A stretch of 64,000 nt of DNA from Photobacterium piscicola (GTDB lineage Bacteria > Pseudomonadota > Gammaproteobacteria > Enterobacterales > Vibrionaceae): contig NZ_FUZI01000001.1 of assembly GCF_900166965.1 (NCBI RefSeq), positions 1,116,001-1,180,000 of the forward strand, read 5' to 3'. This document shows, in pieces, positions 1 to 12,122 of the stretch. Below the pieces are notes generated by a model, which was given only the letters and a program-made list of their open reading frames with translations, searched no databases and had not been told where the DNA came from. Both the position numbers and the translations under genes were made by a program. Position 1 is the first letter of the stretch, and each line of letters begins with the position of its first letter.

Positions 1-3000
1 TGCACAAGTGAGTAACGTTGGGACGCTACCCGATGTACAATCTATTGCTTGAGATAATTCTGTATAACTTGGTGTACTATCAAAAATACTCACTTCAGTT
101 AAATCGCCATTCCCTACGTTAGTGAAGGTTATAATGTATTCCAATATATCCCCAGGGTAGCCATTATTACTCACTCCAACAGCGGTACCTTGAGTAATAT
201 TACGCACACTCTTTTCAAGCTTTAACTCACCGGCACCACGGAACGTTGCTCTGACGGTATCTTTATCTAGCACTTGACGAGCAATACCGTGTCCTGTTCC
301 CACACTATCACTAAAGATCATATCTGCTGCTATATCATAATGATATTGAGCATTGAGCGAAGCATCTGCAGGAACAAACACTTTGCTGAGTAAACAAACT
401 GCTGTATTACCATTAACAGCAACCGGATTAATTATTTGTGCATCAACACCATCGATTTCGCCATCACAATTATTATCGAAATACAGTACAGTATTCCAGC
501 CGTCATTTGCTGGAGCAACCTCTGGATTTATGATGGAGAAGTTCACACTCCCAGCCGTAGCTGCAGTAAACTTATGTGGGAATAACACTGCTTTTCCAGG
601 TTCAACTTCACTAAAATTATCAGGTTCCATTCTTGGCTCACGTACCTTACCAAAATCAAGACCACTGATATCATCCCCCGCACTGGCATTAACAGTCATC
701 TGGCTATCAATCACACTGCTACTAGTCACTTGTGGAATAGCGGTAACATTGGCCTCGCTAATATCTATCCAATCCGCTTGTTTAATTACATCAAGTAGTA
801 AATTTTTACCTGAAAAATCAACACCCAGAATAAATTTATAGCTACCATCCCCCGACGTAACATCTGTGGCTATCACATCCCCCGTTGTTACCCCTGTTAC
901 ACCCGTGTCATTAAAGGTAACGGTGACGGTAAAGTTACCTAACCCAATTTCAGTGCCGTCTTGAATACCATCGTGCGCTGCTATTGCACCACCAACACCA
1001 TTATCTTCAAACACCACACCACTTAAAACAATCCGATTGAGCAATTCAAATAAATGATCTTCGACTTCACCATCAACGGCTGCACCATCAAACGTATTAC
1101 AACTGTTAGCGGCTGAGCATAAACGTACTCGCATTACAGTATTGCCATTAAACCCTTCAGCACTGGCGGCATCTAACGTTATTGCTATATTATTATTTCC
1201 TGCTGTAACAGCTTGATCGTTAATTAATAATTCATTGCTATCAGCAAAATCACCGTCATTATTTAAATCAACCCAAATACTCACAAACCCATTACCCACC
1301 ACTTGAATCGGTAATGTAGTACTGGTCTCTACAATAATTTGAGTAGGAATATTCAGATCCTCATCATCCTGTCCATGGGTATCATCCCCTGTTGCATCGG
1401 CACTGATCCACTGTGTAAATTCAGGATCCCAACGAGAACCAAGCGCTAAATCTGCCACACCATCTAATGTCGCATCTAAATAAGCATGACTGGCTTGACC
1501 ATAACTGACAGCTGCATCACCATAGTCAGTTGAATCATAACAACCTGCACCGTCATTACCTTGCAAGCTGCCCTCATTTGATGCTGTCAAATACTCAACT
1601 TCTTGAGTCATCACGTTAATACGATATACAACAGCACGCTCATTTAAATCAATGGTGCCGTCTTGATTGGCATCATGATTACCACCATTCGTCATCGCAT
1701 AAAGACTGATTGCATTATCAATCACTAACGCCCCCGCTTGTAATTTTCCATTCGTATCTGGCGTTGGCTCTGCACCAAAATAAGTTAATGGTTGCGCTGT
1801 CACTGCTCCCGTCGAAATATTGATGCTATAAAGTAGGTCCCCATTTAAATCGACTGCGTACCCAAGTCCTGATTGACTGCTTATCGCTAAATCAGCACCT
1901 ACCTCAATCGCACCACCACCATATGACCCCCCCATGGTGGCAATGTCGAGTGGAACAGTTGTAAATGTCTGTGTATTAAGATCAATCTTAACCAAGGAAT
2001 CCCATGAGGTGCGCCATACAATCAGATAATTGCCATCAGCAGTGACATCACCAGCAGTCGGAGCACTCAATACAGTAGAAGTAGAACTATAGCCGCTATG
2101 ACGCAGTGAATCACCGGCCGCAAAATCAAAACTTTCGCCATCTTGTAAACGACGAATAGTGGTTGCAGATTCTGCTCGAATTTCACCAAGATCAATAAAG
2201 CTAGTACCCGTTTTATCTGTCACAAATAAATGATGAATTCGATCTGCTTGTGACATATCGGTAAAGGTACCGTAAACCAACCCATTGACCCGATTAAATC
2301 CTAATGCATTAATATTATTTATATTAGTCTGATTTGTAATAGCAATAGGATTAACAATATCGGTAAACGTGATCGGATCGACCGTCACATTCAAAGAATT
2401 GTAACTATAATCTGTTGCCGCAACAGGTAAGCGTGTTTGTACAATAAGATCACACTGATTATTGCCTACCAGATCTGATACCAACACACGATAATCTTCG
2501 ACTTCTCCGTCGTTAGCTAAACCAATAGGGCTATCACAACCAACATCGCTGCACAAACGTACTCGCAAATAACTGTAGCCTACGACCGCACTCGCGGGGA
2601 TCGGTACGCTGTAATCGTTATTCCCTATTGCAGCACTAGTATCTGCAATAATTTGCTCACCCGCATCATCCCAATCCCCATCTAAATTAAAATCAAGCCA
2701 TGCGTATATCCGTTGCCCTGAACTAGCCCGCGCAGCATCTTCAACAACATTGACTGTAATATCAAAATTCTCGCCTTTGGTTGCCGCTAGCACCACTGAC
2801 ACACCATCTTCATCATCAAAATTATCATCATCATCAGCAATAGCACCAATATTTTGCAGATCACCTAAATCGGCATCCCACTCATTACCCATACGTAAAT
2901 CGATCAAGCCATTATCATCAGTGTCGGCCTGAACATGTTGCGCACCATCATTTTCATAAGTGGTTGTGTAATTATAAATACCAGTGCCGACACTAGTATC

Positions 3001-6000
3001 AGGCGCATCACCGAGATCAGAACCTAAGACATTCGGTGCTTTAGTAAAACACCCTTTTTGGAGGTTATAACCGTCCCCAGTACTACCCGTAAATCCAAAC
3101 CGCACCATGTTATTACCAATATCATTACGAATATTACGAGTGAATTGACTAACCATGATGCCATCGAGATAATAAGTAAATTGATTGGTCGTTGGATCCC
3201 ATTCAAATTGCGCAATATGATAGCGTCCATCTTCTAATTCACCCCCAGCAACAGACGTGGCAGAAACAAGGGTATTAGCAGCATCAGGGGTATAGACATC
3301 ACCATTGAGATAAACAGCCGTATGATCTATATATTGCCCGCCAATAGCATCATCAGTTGCGCCAATATAAGTATTATCAAAGGTATCAAACTCAAATACG
3401 ACAGATGGCGAAACAGGGGTTGCACCAAAAATATCACCAACCCCTAATCCACCACCAAAAGCACCAAAGGCATTCAGATCTCGTGAATCCGCAGATAGCA
3501 CAAACGTCATTCCATCAGCACCACTTTCAATTCCATTGGGACATCCGGTATTACAGGCTCTATCGCCTAAATACACCGCTAATTCGGCATACATTGGTTG
3601 GTTCAAATCAATATACTCATAACTCCACAAATACCCTTGCTGATTGGTGGCATTAGGAGTCACAACATATTCACCATTTGCGGCCAAATAAGCATCGCCG
3701 CCTTCAAATACAACCGGAGCCTCACAAATATTTGGCTGAATAATATTGGATATGCCTGGAGTTACTGTGTCGGTATCATCTTCACCATTACCAAAACCAT
3801 TGTTTGGCGTAGAGTCAATATCACTAATACCCGTTTCAATAATTTCCGCATTAATGGCAGGAGCAGAGAGATCTTGTGGTGCTAAACGGATCACTGCATA
3901 ATCATTGAACCCAAGACCAATAGCCCCTAAATCAAGCTCTCCTGTAATGGGATCATAGGCGGTAATTTCAGTAACCCCATCACCGGCATACGCCTTAACA
4001 AAACTGTATCCTGTTGGAATAGGTAACGTCACTTTAGTGCTATAAGCAATGGTTGCACCTTTATTTTCAACACTGACAACCACATTAAATGGGATACCTA
4101 GTGTTACATTAACTCCAGGGTCCATTGCTAAAGAAAGTTCAAGATCGCCTACTGGTTTTAATGATATAAGATGATCTTCTACCTCACCATCTGCCGCACT
4201 CCCCGTTGGTGAATCACAAGTTTCCGTACTTGAACAAATACGTAAGCGAACAAAACTATCGGCCAACTGAACATCCACAGGCACAGTGAAATCCAATTGT
4301 TCATTACCTGAAGCGGTAACCGTTACGGTTTGTCTTTCATCTGCATCAAAGGTACCGCTAGCATCAAAATCAACCCAACCATAGAGATTATCATTGCCTG
4401 AAGACGTTACAGGTATTGTGAGTGATACTGTATTTCCTGAGACCAAAATTCCATTAATGGTAGGTTGAACGAAGCCGTCTTCATCATCTGGCGTTAATCC
4501 ATTAGTATCATCACCATCAGCAATATTTGTTGGTTGGCCATCATTTTCATTATCTGGCTCATTAACGCCCAAATACGGTAAACCAACCTCGGTTTGATGA
4601 CGAGGACCATCTTCACTTAACTCTGTTGCGTAACCATCAGCCGTAGGTGCATCGGCCCAATCCAATGGCACTGGTGCATAACGACAACGAGCGCCATCAT
4701 TACCTGATGCAGAGGAACTCGTTTGAGAAAATAGTGTCGCGGTATAACTGCCAGCTGGTTTTGATCCATCTAACACGTCAATACGATAAATACGACCTGG
4801 GGCTGGATTCTCAGAGATATAAAAATAACCTTGATCATCAAAATACATCGCTCCAAATGGTCCAGATGAAATACCAGCAAGAGCTCCTAACGAGGTTCTC
4901 GTGCCTGTTGTAGGATTAAAACGGTACAACGTATTACTGGCCGTCGAAACGGCATATATCTGACCATCGATCGGATTAAAGGCGATATCAGCATAGTTCA
5001 AACTTGTCGTCGATAAGGTTCCAACTTGAGTTAAATAGGTTTCACTGTTTGGATTGGTATCAAATAAATAGAAATTACCGCCATTATGCGCATACAGAAT
5101 ACCATTATCATCAATATCACCATTATTTGCTTGGCTTGGCATGGTCGAATTTGATATTGGTAATGAATACACATTATAAGCGTTGTCTAAAATTGTTAGG
5201 GTATTGGTTCCTTGCAACGCCGCTAATGTATTGGAATGAATCGAATATCCCAACGCTGACCCTTGAGTTACTGAAGGATCAAGTAACGAAACATCTCCAG
5301 TTGCTAAATTTACAGCATTTAGCTCGCCAGATTGTGATAGATACGCAGATGTCGAACATGTATCAAACGAATTAACAGCAAAATCACCAAAATCAACGGT
5401 TACGACAGATCCTGAAGACACATTAACTTCCACAACATTTGCCGAACTTGACATATAAGTTACAGGGTCAGCTATTGTTGCATTGATATAAGTGCCTGTT
5501 GCTTGGTCTAACGCACCAACTGTTGGTGGACAAGTTGGAGAAACTAAGTCTGTTTCATTCGCGGCTTCATAAACTTTATAGGTGCCAGTTGATGGTACAT
5601 CAATGGCGTATGCACCCGTTACAGGATCAGATGTTGTTATATAACAAGTGGTTGTTGCCGTATTATAAACAATAATAGGAACCGCAATGCCTAACCCCGT
5701 TTCCGTCCCATCTCGTATACCGTTAGTAATAGTACCGCCACCGCTACCATCATCATTAAAAACAAACCCAGAAATAAACGGATTAATAGTAATTGGATGA
5801 TCTTCTACTTCACCATTGGATACCGAATCATAAGCACGATCATCACTGCCTAAATTATCGACATCGGTTAAAGTATGATTAGTAATTCTCAAACGAATAT
5901 AACTGTCACCAGCAACTCGCTGTAACCCCGTCCAACTGAGTGATGCCATACCATTTGCTGTCGCTGATGTATCATTACAAGCGCTTGAGGTATATTCAGA

Positions 6001-9000
6001 AACTTCAAAGTCACCATTACTATTAGCATCAACCCAAGCATGAACCGTTGCGCCTAGATCACCACTACCGCTACTAAAATCATTACAGACAATATTAAAA
6101 CTTAAATCACTGCCTGATAAACTCAATGTTCCCGCTATAGCATCTTCATCATCAGGTACTGTCCCTTTGGTATCATCACCTGAACCATCAAAGCTAGTAT
6201 CAGTCCCATCACCAAAGGCATCAGATTCACTGTCAGGACCCGTACTTCCTAAATAAATTGTGCCATCAATAGCATGAGATGGTCCATTTGATGCCGCTCG
6301 GGTTTTATAATCACCTAGCGTTGTACCCACATTGGCATCAGGTGCATCACCATAGTCACAAGCTAATCCATTAGTTGCAACAACGGTTATTTCACCAAAA
6401 ATATGTCGCTGAGAAGCGGGATCATTGTTATGCCCAGTATGCGTAAAATAAATACCATTATTCGGGTCAAAGGTTTGATCACCAGTAATAACAGGCGATG
6501 TTTCAATGATAGAACCATCATCGTTCATCGTAATAGCTTGCATGGTGACGCTATTATCGCTTTGAACAAACATCTTTAAGCGATAACGTTTATAAGATGT
6601 TGTCATAAAACCAGCAGAATTTCCCATCACGGTCACAGGTGATTGGCTATAACTGGCAACAGTGGAATTAGATCCATTCCAAAGAGCATCTACACCTAAA
6701 TAGACCGCATTATCACCGATCAATATTCCGTTCATATTGGTATGATCAGTAATCCAAAATAGTGCATCTCCATCCCCTGAATTTAGGTTTCTGAGTCGCA
6801 TTTCTATCTCAATGCCAATTGGGTAAGTAATTTGTTGGTTAGGCGCTAAAATTTCCAATTCAAATCGTTTCGATGGTTGCCCACTGCCAGCCTGTGAATA
6901 CAGTTCGTCACCGACAATACTGGTTCCCGAGAATCCATCAGCAGGGTTATCGTTATAACCATCAAGCTGAGTTATTTGCTCACCCGTTTCAGCATTATTC
7001 GATACAGCACAGTAAACTTGTGGAAGCGTAGGTTCAATTTCAGCGATTAAAATCTGATCTTCTACTTCACCCGCACCACCATTACCAAAGGAACGAGGAT
7101 CTTCATCACTTCCTGTCGCACTATCTGTTAAAATTTGATCACTGATTCGAACACGTAAATAATATTCATCCATTGATGATAATGCAGGTAAGGTACTCCA
7201 CAACATAGATGTTCCAACATTTGAACTTCCAGTCGGAATGATAATAGGATCACCTGCACTCACACCACCATCAACCAACTCATCTTTATCAAACGTACCG
7301 CTATTGTCCCAATCCACCCATGCATATAAATAAGCATCAGCTCCTGATGAATTATTGACTAACTGATTATAGGAAAAAGTCGTACTGGTTTCATAGAGCT
7401 GAGTGATACCTAGAGAATCTTCATCATCAGTTCCGTCTAAATCATCGCCATCGGCACTGGTTGATTGTGTTCCCTCCAATTCACCGTCAGGTGCTGTAGT
7501 ACCGATAAAAATAGCCCCCAGAACTACGCTATGGTAAGGGCCATTATCGCTGGAAATAGTACGATAATCGTTATTCCCGACGCCTATGCCTATGTCTGGG
7601 GCATCACCAAAGTCCGCCAATACTGAACTATCACGCCAATCAACATCTCCACCAGAATTTACATCGCCATCATTATCAGGGAAATTATCAGCTTGGGTAT
7701 TATCAAAGCTACCATTTACATCAGCAAAATCATCACTATTATCATAGTTATTATCTAAACCATTTGTACCCACAGTACCTAACAATGTTAATCCAGCTTC
7801 AGCTGTATCATCACCACCTTGATTATCTGAATCGAGGTCTAAATAATCAGGTTCATCCGTAGTATCTGTATTAATAGGCGTTAACCCATTTGTTGAAGTA
7901 TAAGCAGAATTTAAACCGTTATTTGCAGTATATGTTGCTGCATCATCAGTATTTGGTGGAATGTATCCGAGGGTTGTTTGCGCTTCAATATTATCTGGAA
8001 TCCCATCTCCGTCGGAATCGAGATCGAGATGATTTGGGATGCTGTCATTGTCAGTATCTGTCGTTATACTAATACATGGTTGAGTTATATTTGTTATAGT
8101 AAATCCATCAATTGCTAAATAATTACCTTCCGTAGCAGCTAATGGTACGATATCTAATATAATACTAGGTGATGTTGTTGTGGCAACAAAGATAAATGAA
8201 TCAGATTCCCATGCTTTTAAATTATTACCATTATAAGTTAATATATCAGATAAATATTGCACTCCATCTATCGTCCAACGAAAACGAGCTTGTGTATTAA
8301 TGGGGGTTATACCAAAAATTCCGCCAAATACTTGGATAAAGCTCACTTCGACGCTATCACCGATATTAATACCTTCAGATACTGGGATTTCCGTAATAAT
8401 TGATTCATCAATAAGACCATTATATAGTGCCATGAAAACCTCTCCATCTGGCGTTGCGGAAACGCCATTCAAAGCTCCAAGCCAATGACCACTACCATTT
8501 AATGAAAACGAGCCTTGCCATGTATCTGCTGTACCCACAAGTTGATTCCATCCTGAACCTCCTGTCGTACTATTTAAAGTACCTTGATCACTTTCAAACC
8601 AAGCAACACTTTTTGCACCTTCAAATGACTCGCTAAATACAGTAGAACAACTAAACCCTTCCTCTGTATCTAAAATTCCATCATTATCATCATCAATATC
8701 AATATCATCATTCACTCCATCATTATCCGTATCTAATGGGACAACAACAGGAGGAGTCGTCGCAGTTACAGTAATAATATGATCTTCAACTTCACCACTG
8801 CCTCCTGCATTAAACGAACGCGGATCTTCCAAACCACCACTTGCCCCGCCTAATACAAGTTCAGTCTCTGATATACGAATACGAAGATAATGCTGATCAC
8901 CAACACTTAATCCACTAATACCAGACCAATTTAAAGATGATGAAGTAGCAGCATCTGCGATGTTAATTTGTCCATCAGTACCCAAACCATTTGAGATAAA

Positions 9001-11622
9001 TTCATCAACATCAAAGGTACCACTATTATCCCAGTCAACCCATGCGTATAAATATGCAAGAGAACCTGTTGAATTAACAACATCAATAGTTTCAGTAAAG
9101 GTTGTTGCGGTATCTTCTATGGTTAAACTCGATACACTATCTTCATCGTTTGTCGCATCATTATTATCGCCATCTGCGGTTGTTACACCAGCTCCGAGAG
9201 CATCGGATTCTTCATCGGTGGCATTCGTACCAATAAGTAATAACGTTGAACTAATATGAGATGGGCCATTATCTGCTAATAGTGTTCGATAGTTGCTAAC
9301 TCCAACACCAACACCTGAATCAGGAGCATCACCATAATCTGCAAAAGTAGAAGTTACCGCTTGAGTCGCAGAAAATTCCGAGGTCTGACCTGCATAAAAA
9401 GCCCCTGCACTATTACTATCTGATAATGCAATAGCGCCTATTTGAGCACCAGAAGAAACACCTGATACCGTAACTGTACCGCTGAAAGTCCCATTGGTTT
9501 GATTCGTTAAGCGACCAAGATAAGCAGTACCCTCACCATAAGTTAGACCGGTTATTTCGTTACCAATGCTGGGCATAAAGCTCCAACCACCTACAGGACT
9601 TGGCGTATTTGATGATGTACTAGTATCTCCAACTCCTGATGTAATAACGTAAAATTGTAATTCATAACTATTTTCTTGAATTGCAGTACCATTACACATA
9701 GTTCCTTCAACAGTTAATGTATTGCCATCAATCGTTGCCGCAGTAATAACGGGAATACTAGGTCCTGTTACTGTTGGAGTTCCGTGATAGGTTGCTAAAT
9801 AACATCCGGTGCTATCACCTTGATGTGAATTGGTATCAATACCATTATTCTCACCCACATCAATCGCAATACCACCATTACCACCAAACTGATTTTGACT
9901 AACTTTTATTGCTCGACTAGCACCATTCGCTAAATCGATACCATTTACATCCGTTCCGCCATTAATAACCTTATTATATTCAGCATTAATATGAGCGCCA
10001 TAACCTAAAGAAATACCCGATTTAGGGTACCACTCTGAATTACGTGAATTATCATAGTTATTATCACTTTTAATATAAAATCCACGGGTATTGGTGACGG
10101 TATTTCGTAAAATATCTAAGTAAGAGCTTCCCGCGGCATTATCAATACCTGCAAATCCTGCATTATCAACATAATTACCTTGTACGGTTAAAGCATTCAT
10201 CCCTCGATCAAAAACCATTCCAGAACCATCAACATTAATAATATAATTATCAGTAATAACAAATTTTGTTCTAGAATCAGTTGGCCCCGTTAAATACCAA
10301 ATAATAATGGCGGCATCCCAAGTATTATTAAAATAGTTATTATCTATTTTCCCGAATGTATCGTAATCTTGTTCAGCGCCCCAATTAATACCATTATTAA
10401 TAATCACACCACGATAAAGTTGATTATTAGCATCATTTCCATTGGGTAAAACACCAATAACATTATTTACAAAGTCAAAATTTTGAATACCATCAGGAGC
10501 AAAAAAAGCAGGCCCAGCAACTGTACCATCACTATCATCGGCATAAATAGCAATATCACGAATTGTGACATTATGAACATTTGTCGCTAACTCAATACCT
10601 GCACACCCAGTCCATGTTGAACTTTCATCAGCAGGCTCTTGATAAAAACTCCGCTCACAATTATCAGCAATATGATTAATAGCAAAATCAGGTGCATCCA
10701 CTCGACTAATTGAACGGCTGTTCCAATCAGCACCAACCGTGGTTATTGTACCGAGAAGAGTTGAATCAAGCTCACGCAGTAATGTTGCATCAGAAAAATC
10801 GTGAGCAGTACCATCAATCGTAATGTTACCTTCAGTAATGGTTGGAAAAACCACCATTGCAAAATCAAAGTCTTGGTTTTCTACCTCCCACCACGATGTG
10901 CGATTAGGAGGGACCACGGGTACAAAACGCATTGTATTTGCACCACTATAAGCATTAGCGTTTAATAAAAATTGCTGATAAGAACCAACACCATCAAATT
11001 CTGTATTTACAACAACATTGAAGCTAAAGCCAAAACTTAAATTGCCAAGATTATAATCAAGATACAACCCCGTAATATGTTCACGAGTTCCTGCATTTGT
11101 TGTAACGTCTCCCCCTGTTGCTGTTTTACCACCATAACAAACATCAAAACTGTGAGTGGCATTCGTGGTTAAAACACTCCCCCCAATACCATCCGCACAA
11201 TATGATTGTATGGCAAAAGGCGTCGGGATTGTGCTTAGAGCCTCTATACCAATGGTTTGTTCTGCAACCAAGCCACCGCTACCATTACTGGCGGTTGTCG
11301 GTGTATCAGCAGCAACCCAATACACCGCATTCGCTAATCCAGTAAAAGAATAGCTACCATTAGCATTAGTGATATCTGTTGCAACAACGGTATCTCCGCT
11401 ATCGGGTAAATTATCGCCATCATCTAGATAAATCGTTACAGTAACACCAGGTAAACCGCGCTGATCTCCAGAGTTATCATTTAAAGTAACATCACCATCA
11501 GTTAATCCATCACCAGTGATGTCCTCAAAGACTGTTCCTGTAACAGAGGCTGCTAATGCACTATTACTAATAAAAAAAAGTAATAAAACAAAAACATTTA
11601 TTATATTCCATCCTTTGAACAT
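1..11622 (-). CDS. Giant multidomain GEVED-repeat secreted protein, C-terminus cut by window edge
   Basis: The reading frame is open from an ATG at 11622 (good Shine-Dalgarno GAGGTG just upstream) to position 1, giving 3874 codons; by alignment with the neighbouring giant protein about 40 residues are missing. Visible in order: signal peptide ending near ALA (residue 24); SdrD-B-like domain (about 26-90); beta-helix-like region (about 200-610); a GEVED module; a thrombospondin-3-like acidic stretch with DTDNDG and DSDGDG motifs (about 960-1330); more GEVED modules; a propeller-like module (about 2085-2330); a DUF11-like domain; an L-type-lectin-like domain (about 2630-2865, with [10 protein letters not shown]); another GEVED module and propeller; a C-terminal SdrD-B-like and DUF11-like tail. 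Six GEVED motifs are seen. Its last ~1000 residues closely resemble those of the upstream giant gene, indicating duplication. Role is inferred: extracellular adhesin or matrix protein. No enzymatic motif was recognised. Confidence 0.9.
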   Translation of the reverse strand, partial: MFKGWNIINVFVLLLFFISNSALAASVTGTVFEDITGDGLTDGDVTLNDNSGDQRGLPGVTVTIYLDDGDNLPDSGDTVVATDITNANGSYSFTGLANAVYWVAADTPTTASNGSGGLVAEQTIGIEALSTIPTPFAIQSYCADGIGGSVLTTNATHSFDVCYGGKTATGGDVTTNAGTREHITGLYLDYNLGNLSFGFSFNVVVNTEFDGVGSYQQFLLNANAYSGANTMRFVPVVPPNRTSWWEVENQDFDFAMVVFPTITEGNITIDGTAHDFSDATLLRELDSTLLGTITTVGADWNSRSISRVDAPDFAINHIADNCERSFYQEPADESSTWTGCAGIELATNVHNVTIRDIAIYADDSDGTVAGPAFFAPDGIQNFDFVNNVIGVLPNGNDANNQLYRGVIINNGINWGAEQDYDTFGKIDNNYFNNTWDAAIIIWYLTGPTDSRTKFVITDNYIINVDGSGMVFDRGMNALTVQGNYVDNAGFAGIDNAAGSSYLDILRNTVTNTRGFYIKSDNNYDNSRNSEWYPKSGISLGYGAHINAEYNKVINGGTDVNGIDLANGASRAIKVSQNQFGGNGGIAIDVGENNGIDTNSHQGDSTGCYLATYHGTPTVTGPSIPVITAATIDGNTLTVEGTMCNGTAIQENSYELQFYVITSGVGDTSTSSNTPSPVGGWSFMPSIGNEITGLTYGEGTAYLGRLTNQTNGTFSGTVTVSGVSSGAQIGAIALSDSNSAGAFYAGQTSEFSATQAVTSTFADYGDAPDSGVGVGVSNYRTLLADNGPSHISSTLLLIGTNATDEESDALGAGVTTADGDNNDATNDEDSVSSLTIEDTATTFTETIDVVNSTGSLAYLYAWVDWDNSGTFDVDEFISNGLGTDGQINIADAATSSSLNWSGISGLSVGDQHYLRIRISETELVLGGASGGLEDPRSFNAGGSGEVEDHIITVTATTPPVVVPLDTDNDGVNDDIDIDDDNDGILDTEEGFSCSTVFSESFEGAKSVAWFESDQGTLNSTTGGSGWNQLVGTADTWQGSFSLNGSGHWLGALNGVSATPDGEVFMALYNGLIDESIITEIPVSEGINIGDSVEVSFIQVFGGIFGITPINTQARFRWTIDGVQYLSDILTYNGNNLKAWESDSFIFVATTTSPSIILDIVPLAATEGNYLAIDGFTITNITQPCISITTDTDNDSIPNHLDLDSDGDGIPDNIEAQTTLGYIPPNTDDAATYTANNGLNSAYTSTNGLTPINTDTTDEPDYLDLDSDNQGGDDTAEAGLTLLGTVGTNGLDNNYDNSDDFADVNGSFDNTQADNFPDNDGDVNSGGDVDWRDSSVLADFGDAPDIGIGVGNNDYRTISSDNGPYHSVVLGAIFIGTTAPDGELEGTQSTSADGDDLDGTDDEDSLGITQLYETSTTFSYNQLVNNSSGADAYLYAWVDWDNSGTFDKDELVDGGVSAGDPIIIPTGSSNVGTSMLWSTLPALSSMDEYYLRVRISDQILTDSATGSDEDPRSFGNGGAGEVEDQILIAEIEPTLPQVYCAVSNNAETGEQITQLDGYNDNPADGFSGTSIVGDELYSQAGSGQPSKRFELEILAPNQQITYPIGIEIEMRLRNLNSGDGDALFWITDHTNMNGILIGDNAVYLGVDALWNGSNSTVASYSQSPVTVMGNSAGFMTTSYKRYRLKMFVQSDNSVTMQAITMNDDGSIIETSPVITGDQTFDPNNGIYFTHTGHNNDPASQRHIFGEITVVATNGLACDYGDAPDANVGTTLGDYKTRAASNGPSHAIDGTIYLGSTGPDSESDAFGDGTDTSFDGSGDDTKGTVPDDEDAIAGTLSLSGSDLSFNIVCNDFSSGSGDLGATVHAWVDANSNGDFEVSEYTSSACNDTSATANGMASLSWTGLQRVAGDSYIRLRITNHTLTDVDNLGSDDRAYDSVSNGEVEDHPITINPFISGFVFNDDGSGGGTITNGIRDGTETGLGIAVPIIVYNTATTTCYITTSDPVTGAYAIDVPSTGTYKVYEAANETDLVSPTCPPTVGALDQATGTYINATIADPVTYMSSSANVVEVNVSSGSVVTVDFGDFAVNSFDTCSTSAYLSQSGELNAVNLATGDVSLLDPSVTQGSALGYSIHSNTLAALQGTNTLTILDNAYNVYSLPISNSTMPSQANNGDIDDNGILYAHNGGNFYLFDTNPNSETYLTQVGTLSTTSLNYADIAFNPIDGQIYAVSTASNTLYRFNPTTGTRTSLGALAGISSGPFGAMYFDDQGYFYISENPAPGRIYRIDVLDGSKPAGSYTATLFSQTSSSASGNDGARCRYAPVPLDWADAPTADGYATELSEDGPRHQTEVGLPYLGVNEPDNENDGQPTNIADGDDTNGLTPDDEDGFVQPTINGILVSGNTVSLTIPVTSSGNDNLYGWVDFDASGTFDADERQTVTVTASGNEQLDFTVPVDVQLADSFVRLRICSSTETCDSPTGSAADGEVEDHLISLKPVGDLELSLAMDPGVNVTLGIPFNVVVSVENKGATIAYSTKVTLPIPTGYSFVKAYAGDGVTEITAYDPITGELDLGAIGLGFNDYAVIRLAPQDLSAPAINAEIIETGISDIDSTPNNGFGNGEDDTDTVTPGISNIIQPNICEAPVVFEGGDAYLAANGEYVVTPNATNQQGYLWSYEYIDLNQPMYAELAVYLGDRACNTGCPNGIESGADGMTFVLSADSRDLNAFGAFGGGLGVGDIFGATPVSPSVVFEFDTFDNTYIGATDDAIGGQYIDHTAVYLNGDVYTPDAANTLVSATSVAGGELEDGRYHIAQFEWDPTTNQFTYYLDGIMVSQFTRNIRNDIGNNMVRFGFTGSTGDGYNLQKGCFTKAPNVLGSDLGDAPDTSVGTGIYNYTTTYENDGAQHVQADTDDNGLIDLRMGNEWDADLGDLQNIGAIADDDDNFDDEDGVSVVLAATKGENFDITVNVVEDAARASSGQRIYAWLDFNLDGDWDDAGEQIIADTSAAIGNNDYSVPIPASAVVGYSYLRVRLCSDVGCDSPIGLANDGEVEDYRVLVSDLVGNNQCDLIVQTRLPVAATDYSYNSLNVTVDPITFTDIVNPIAITNQTNINNINALGFNRVNGLVYGTFTDMSQADRIHHLFVTDKTGTSFIDLGEIRAESATTIRRLQDGESFDFAAGDSLRHSGYSSTSTVLSAPTAGDVTADGNYLIVWRTSWDSLVKIDLNTQTFTTVPLDIATMGGSYGGGAIEVGADLAISSQSGLGYAVDLNGDLLYSINISTGAVTAQPLTYFGAEPTPDTNGKLQAGALVIDNAISLYAMTNGGNHDANQDGTIDLNERAVVYRINVMTQEVEYLTASNEGSLQGNDGAGCYDSTDYGDAAVSYGQASHAYLDATLDGVADLALGSRWDPEFTQWISADATGDDTHGQDDEDLNIPTQIIVETSTTLPIQVVGNGFVSIWVDLNNDGDFADSNELLINDQAVTAGNNNIAITLDAASAEGFNGNTVMRVRLCSAANSCNTFDGAAVDGEVEDHLFELLNRIVLSGVVFEDNGVGGAIAAHDGIQDGTEIGLGNFTVTVTFNDTGVTGVTTGDVIATDVTSGDGSYKFILGVDFSGKNLLLDVIKQADWIDISEANVTAIPQVTSSSVIDSQMTVNASAGDDISGLDFGKVREPRMEPDNFSEVEPGKAVLFPHKFTAATAGSVNFSIINPEVAPANDGWNTVLYFDNNCDGEIDGVDAQIINPVAVNGNTAVCLLSKVFVPADASLNAQYHYDIAADMIFSDSVGTGHGIARQVLDKDTVRATFRGAGELKLEKSVRNITQGTAVGVSNNGYPGDILEYIITFTNVGNGDLTEVSIFDSTPSYTELSQAIDCTSGSVPTLLTCA

Positions 11623-11760
11623 AAACACCTCAAAGTATTAATAAAGAAAACATACCTATAATTATTTCAACCATTACAACTCAACAATCTCATGTCATTT
11701 ATATGGATATAATGGAACAAAGAACAACTAATAAAACCAAGCATCATCCATGCCAAAAAA

Positions 11761-11808
11761 AAACCATTTTAAAACAAGCAATATATTATGCTTATTTCAA
11801 AATGGTTT
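11761..11808 (-). terminator. Strong bidirectional-looking intrinsic terminator
   Basis: A perfect 10-bp stem (AAACCATTTT at 11761-11770 with AAAATGGTTT at 11799-11808) encloses a second AAGCA/TGCTT stem. Read on the minus strand it is followed by nine T residues (11763-11755); on the plus strand by TTTTTATTTTT. It lies downstream of the 7599-residue gene and upstream of the next giant gene, so it should separate their transcripts. Confidence 0.75.
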
Positions 11809-12013
11809 TTATTTTTAGAATATTTATTGCATAACAAGACTGTGGTACAATAATATCAAATTAGAGCTGAACTTTAATATTAACAAGAGCTGTCATACTT
11901 TTAAATATTCTGAGAACTACGATAAAATAAAAATACCGATAATAAAATATTCAAAATCCCAACTGCATTAATTAACATTTTCCTATCAGGCTAACGAGTA
12001 TTAGTTACTTAAA

Positions 12014-12048
12014 GAATGAATGTGGTGAGATTAATCACCACAGCATTC
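12014..12048 (-). terminator. Hairpin downstream of giant gene
   Basis: TGGTGA (12023-12028) pairs with TCACCA (12035-12040), extended by GAATG/CATTC across a 3-base bulge. There is no clean T tract, so this may be an RNA-stabilising or auxiliary hairpin rather than the main terminator. Confidence 0.35.
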
Positions 12049-12083
12049 TTATATAAGCCATTTACTATTGAATGGAAGTAATG

Positions 12084-12112
12084 ACTAATGCTAGCAATTA
12101 GCTAACATTAGT
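12084..12112 (-). terminator. 12-bp stem-loop just after the giant gene stop
   Basis: ACTAATGCTAGC (12084-12095) and GCTAACATTAGT (12101-12112) form a 12-bp stem with a 5-base loop. The only non-Watson-Crick position is a G-U pair when read as minus-strand RNA, which fits a structure selected in that transcript. It begins 11 bases after the stop codon but lacks a U tract. Confidence 0.45.
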
Positions 12113-12122
12113 ACTGTTTCCA

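Larger units (their letters stand above)
11623..12122. other. Spacer between the two giant genes
   Basis: This 500-base gap has no convincing gene. It holds three hairpins that fit the minus-strand transcript of the upstream giant gene: 12084-12112, 12014-12048 and the strong terminator at 11761-11808. The remaining ~135 bases next to 11622 must contain the promoter and leader of the downstream giant gene; an AT-rich TTATAGG-like -10 is possible near 11655-11665 but no clear -35 was seen. Confidence 0.7.
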
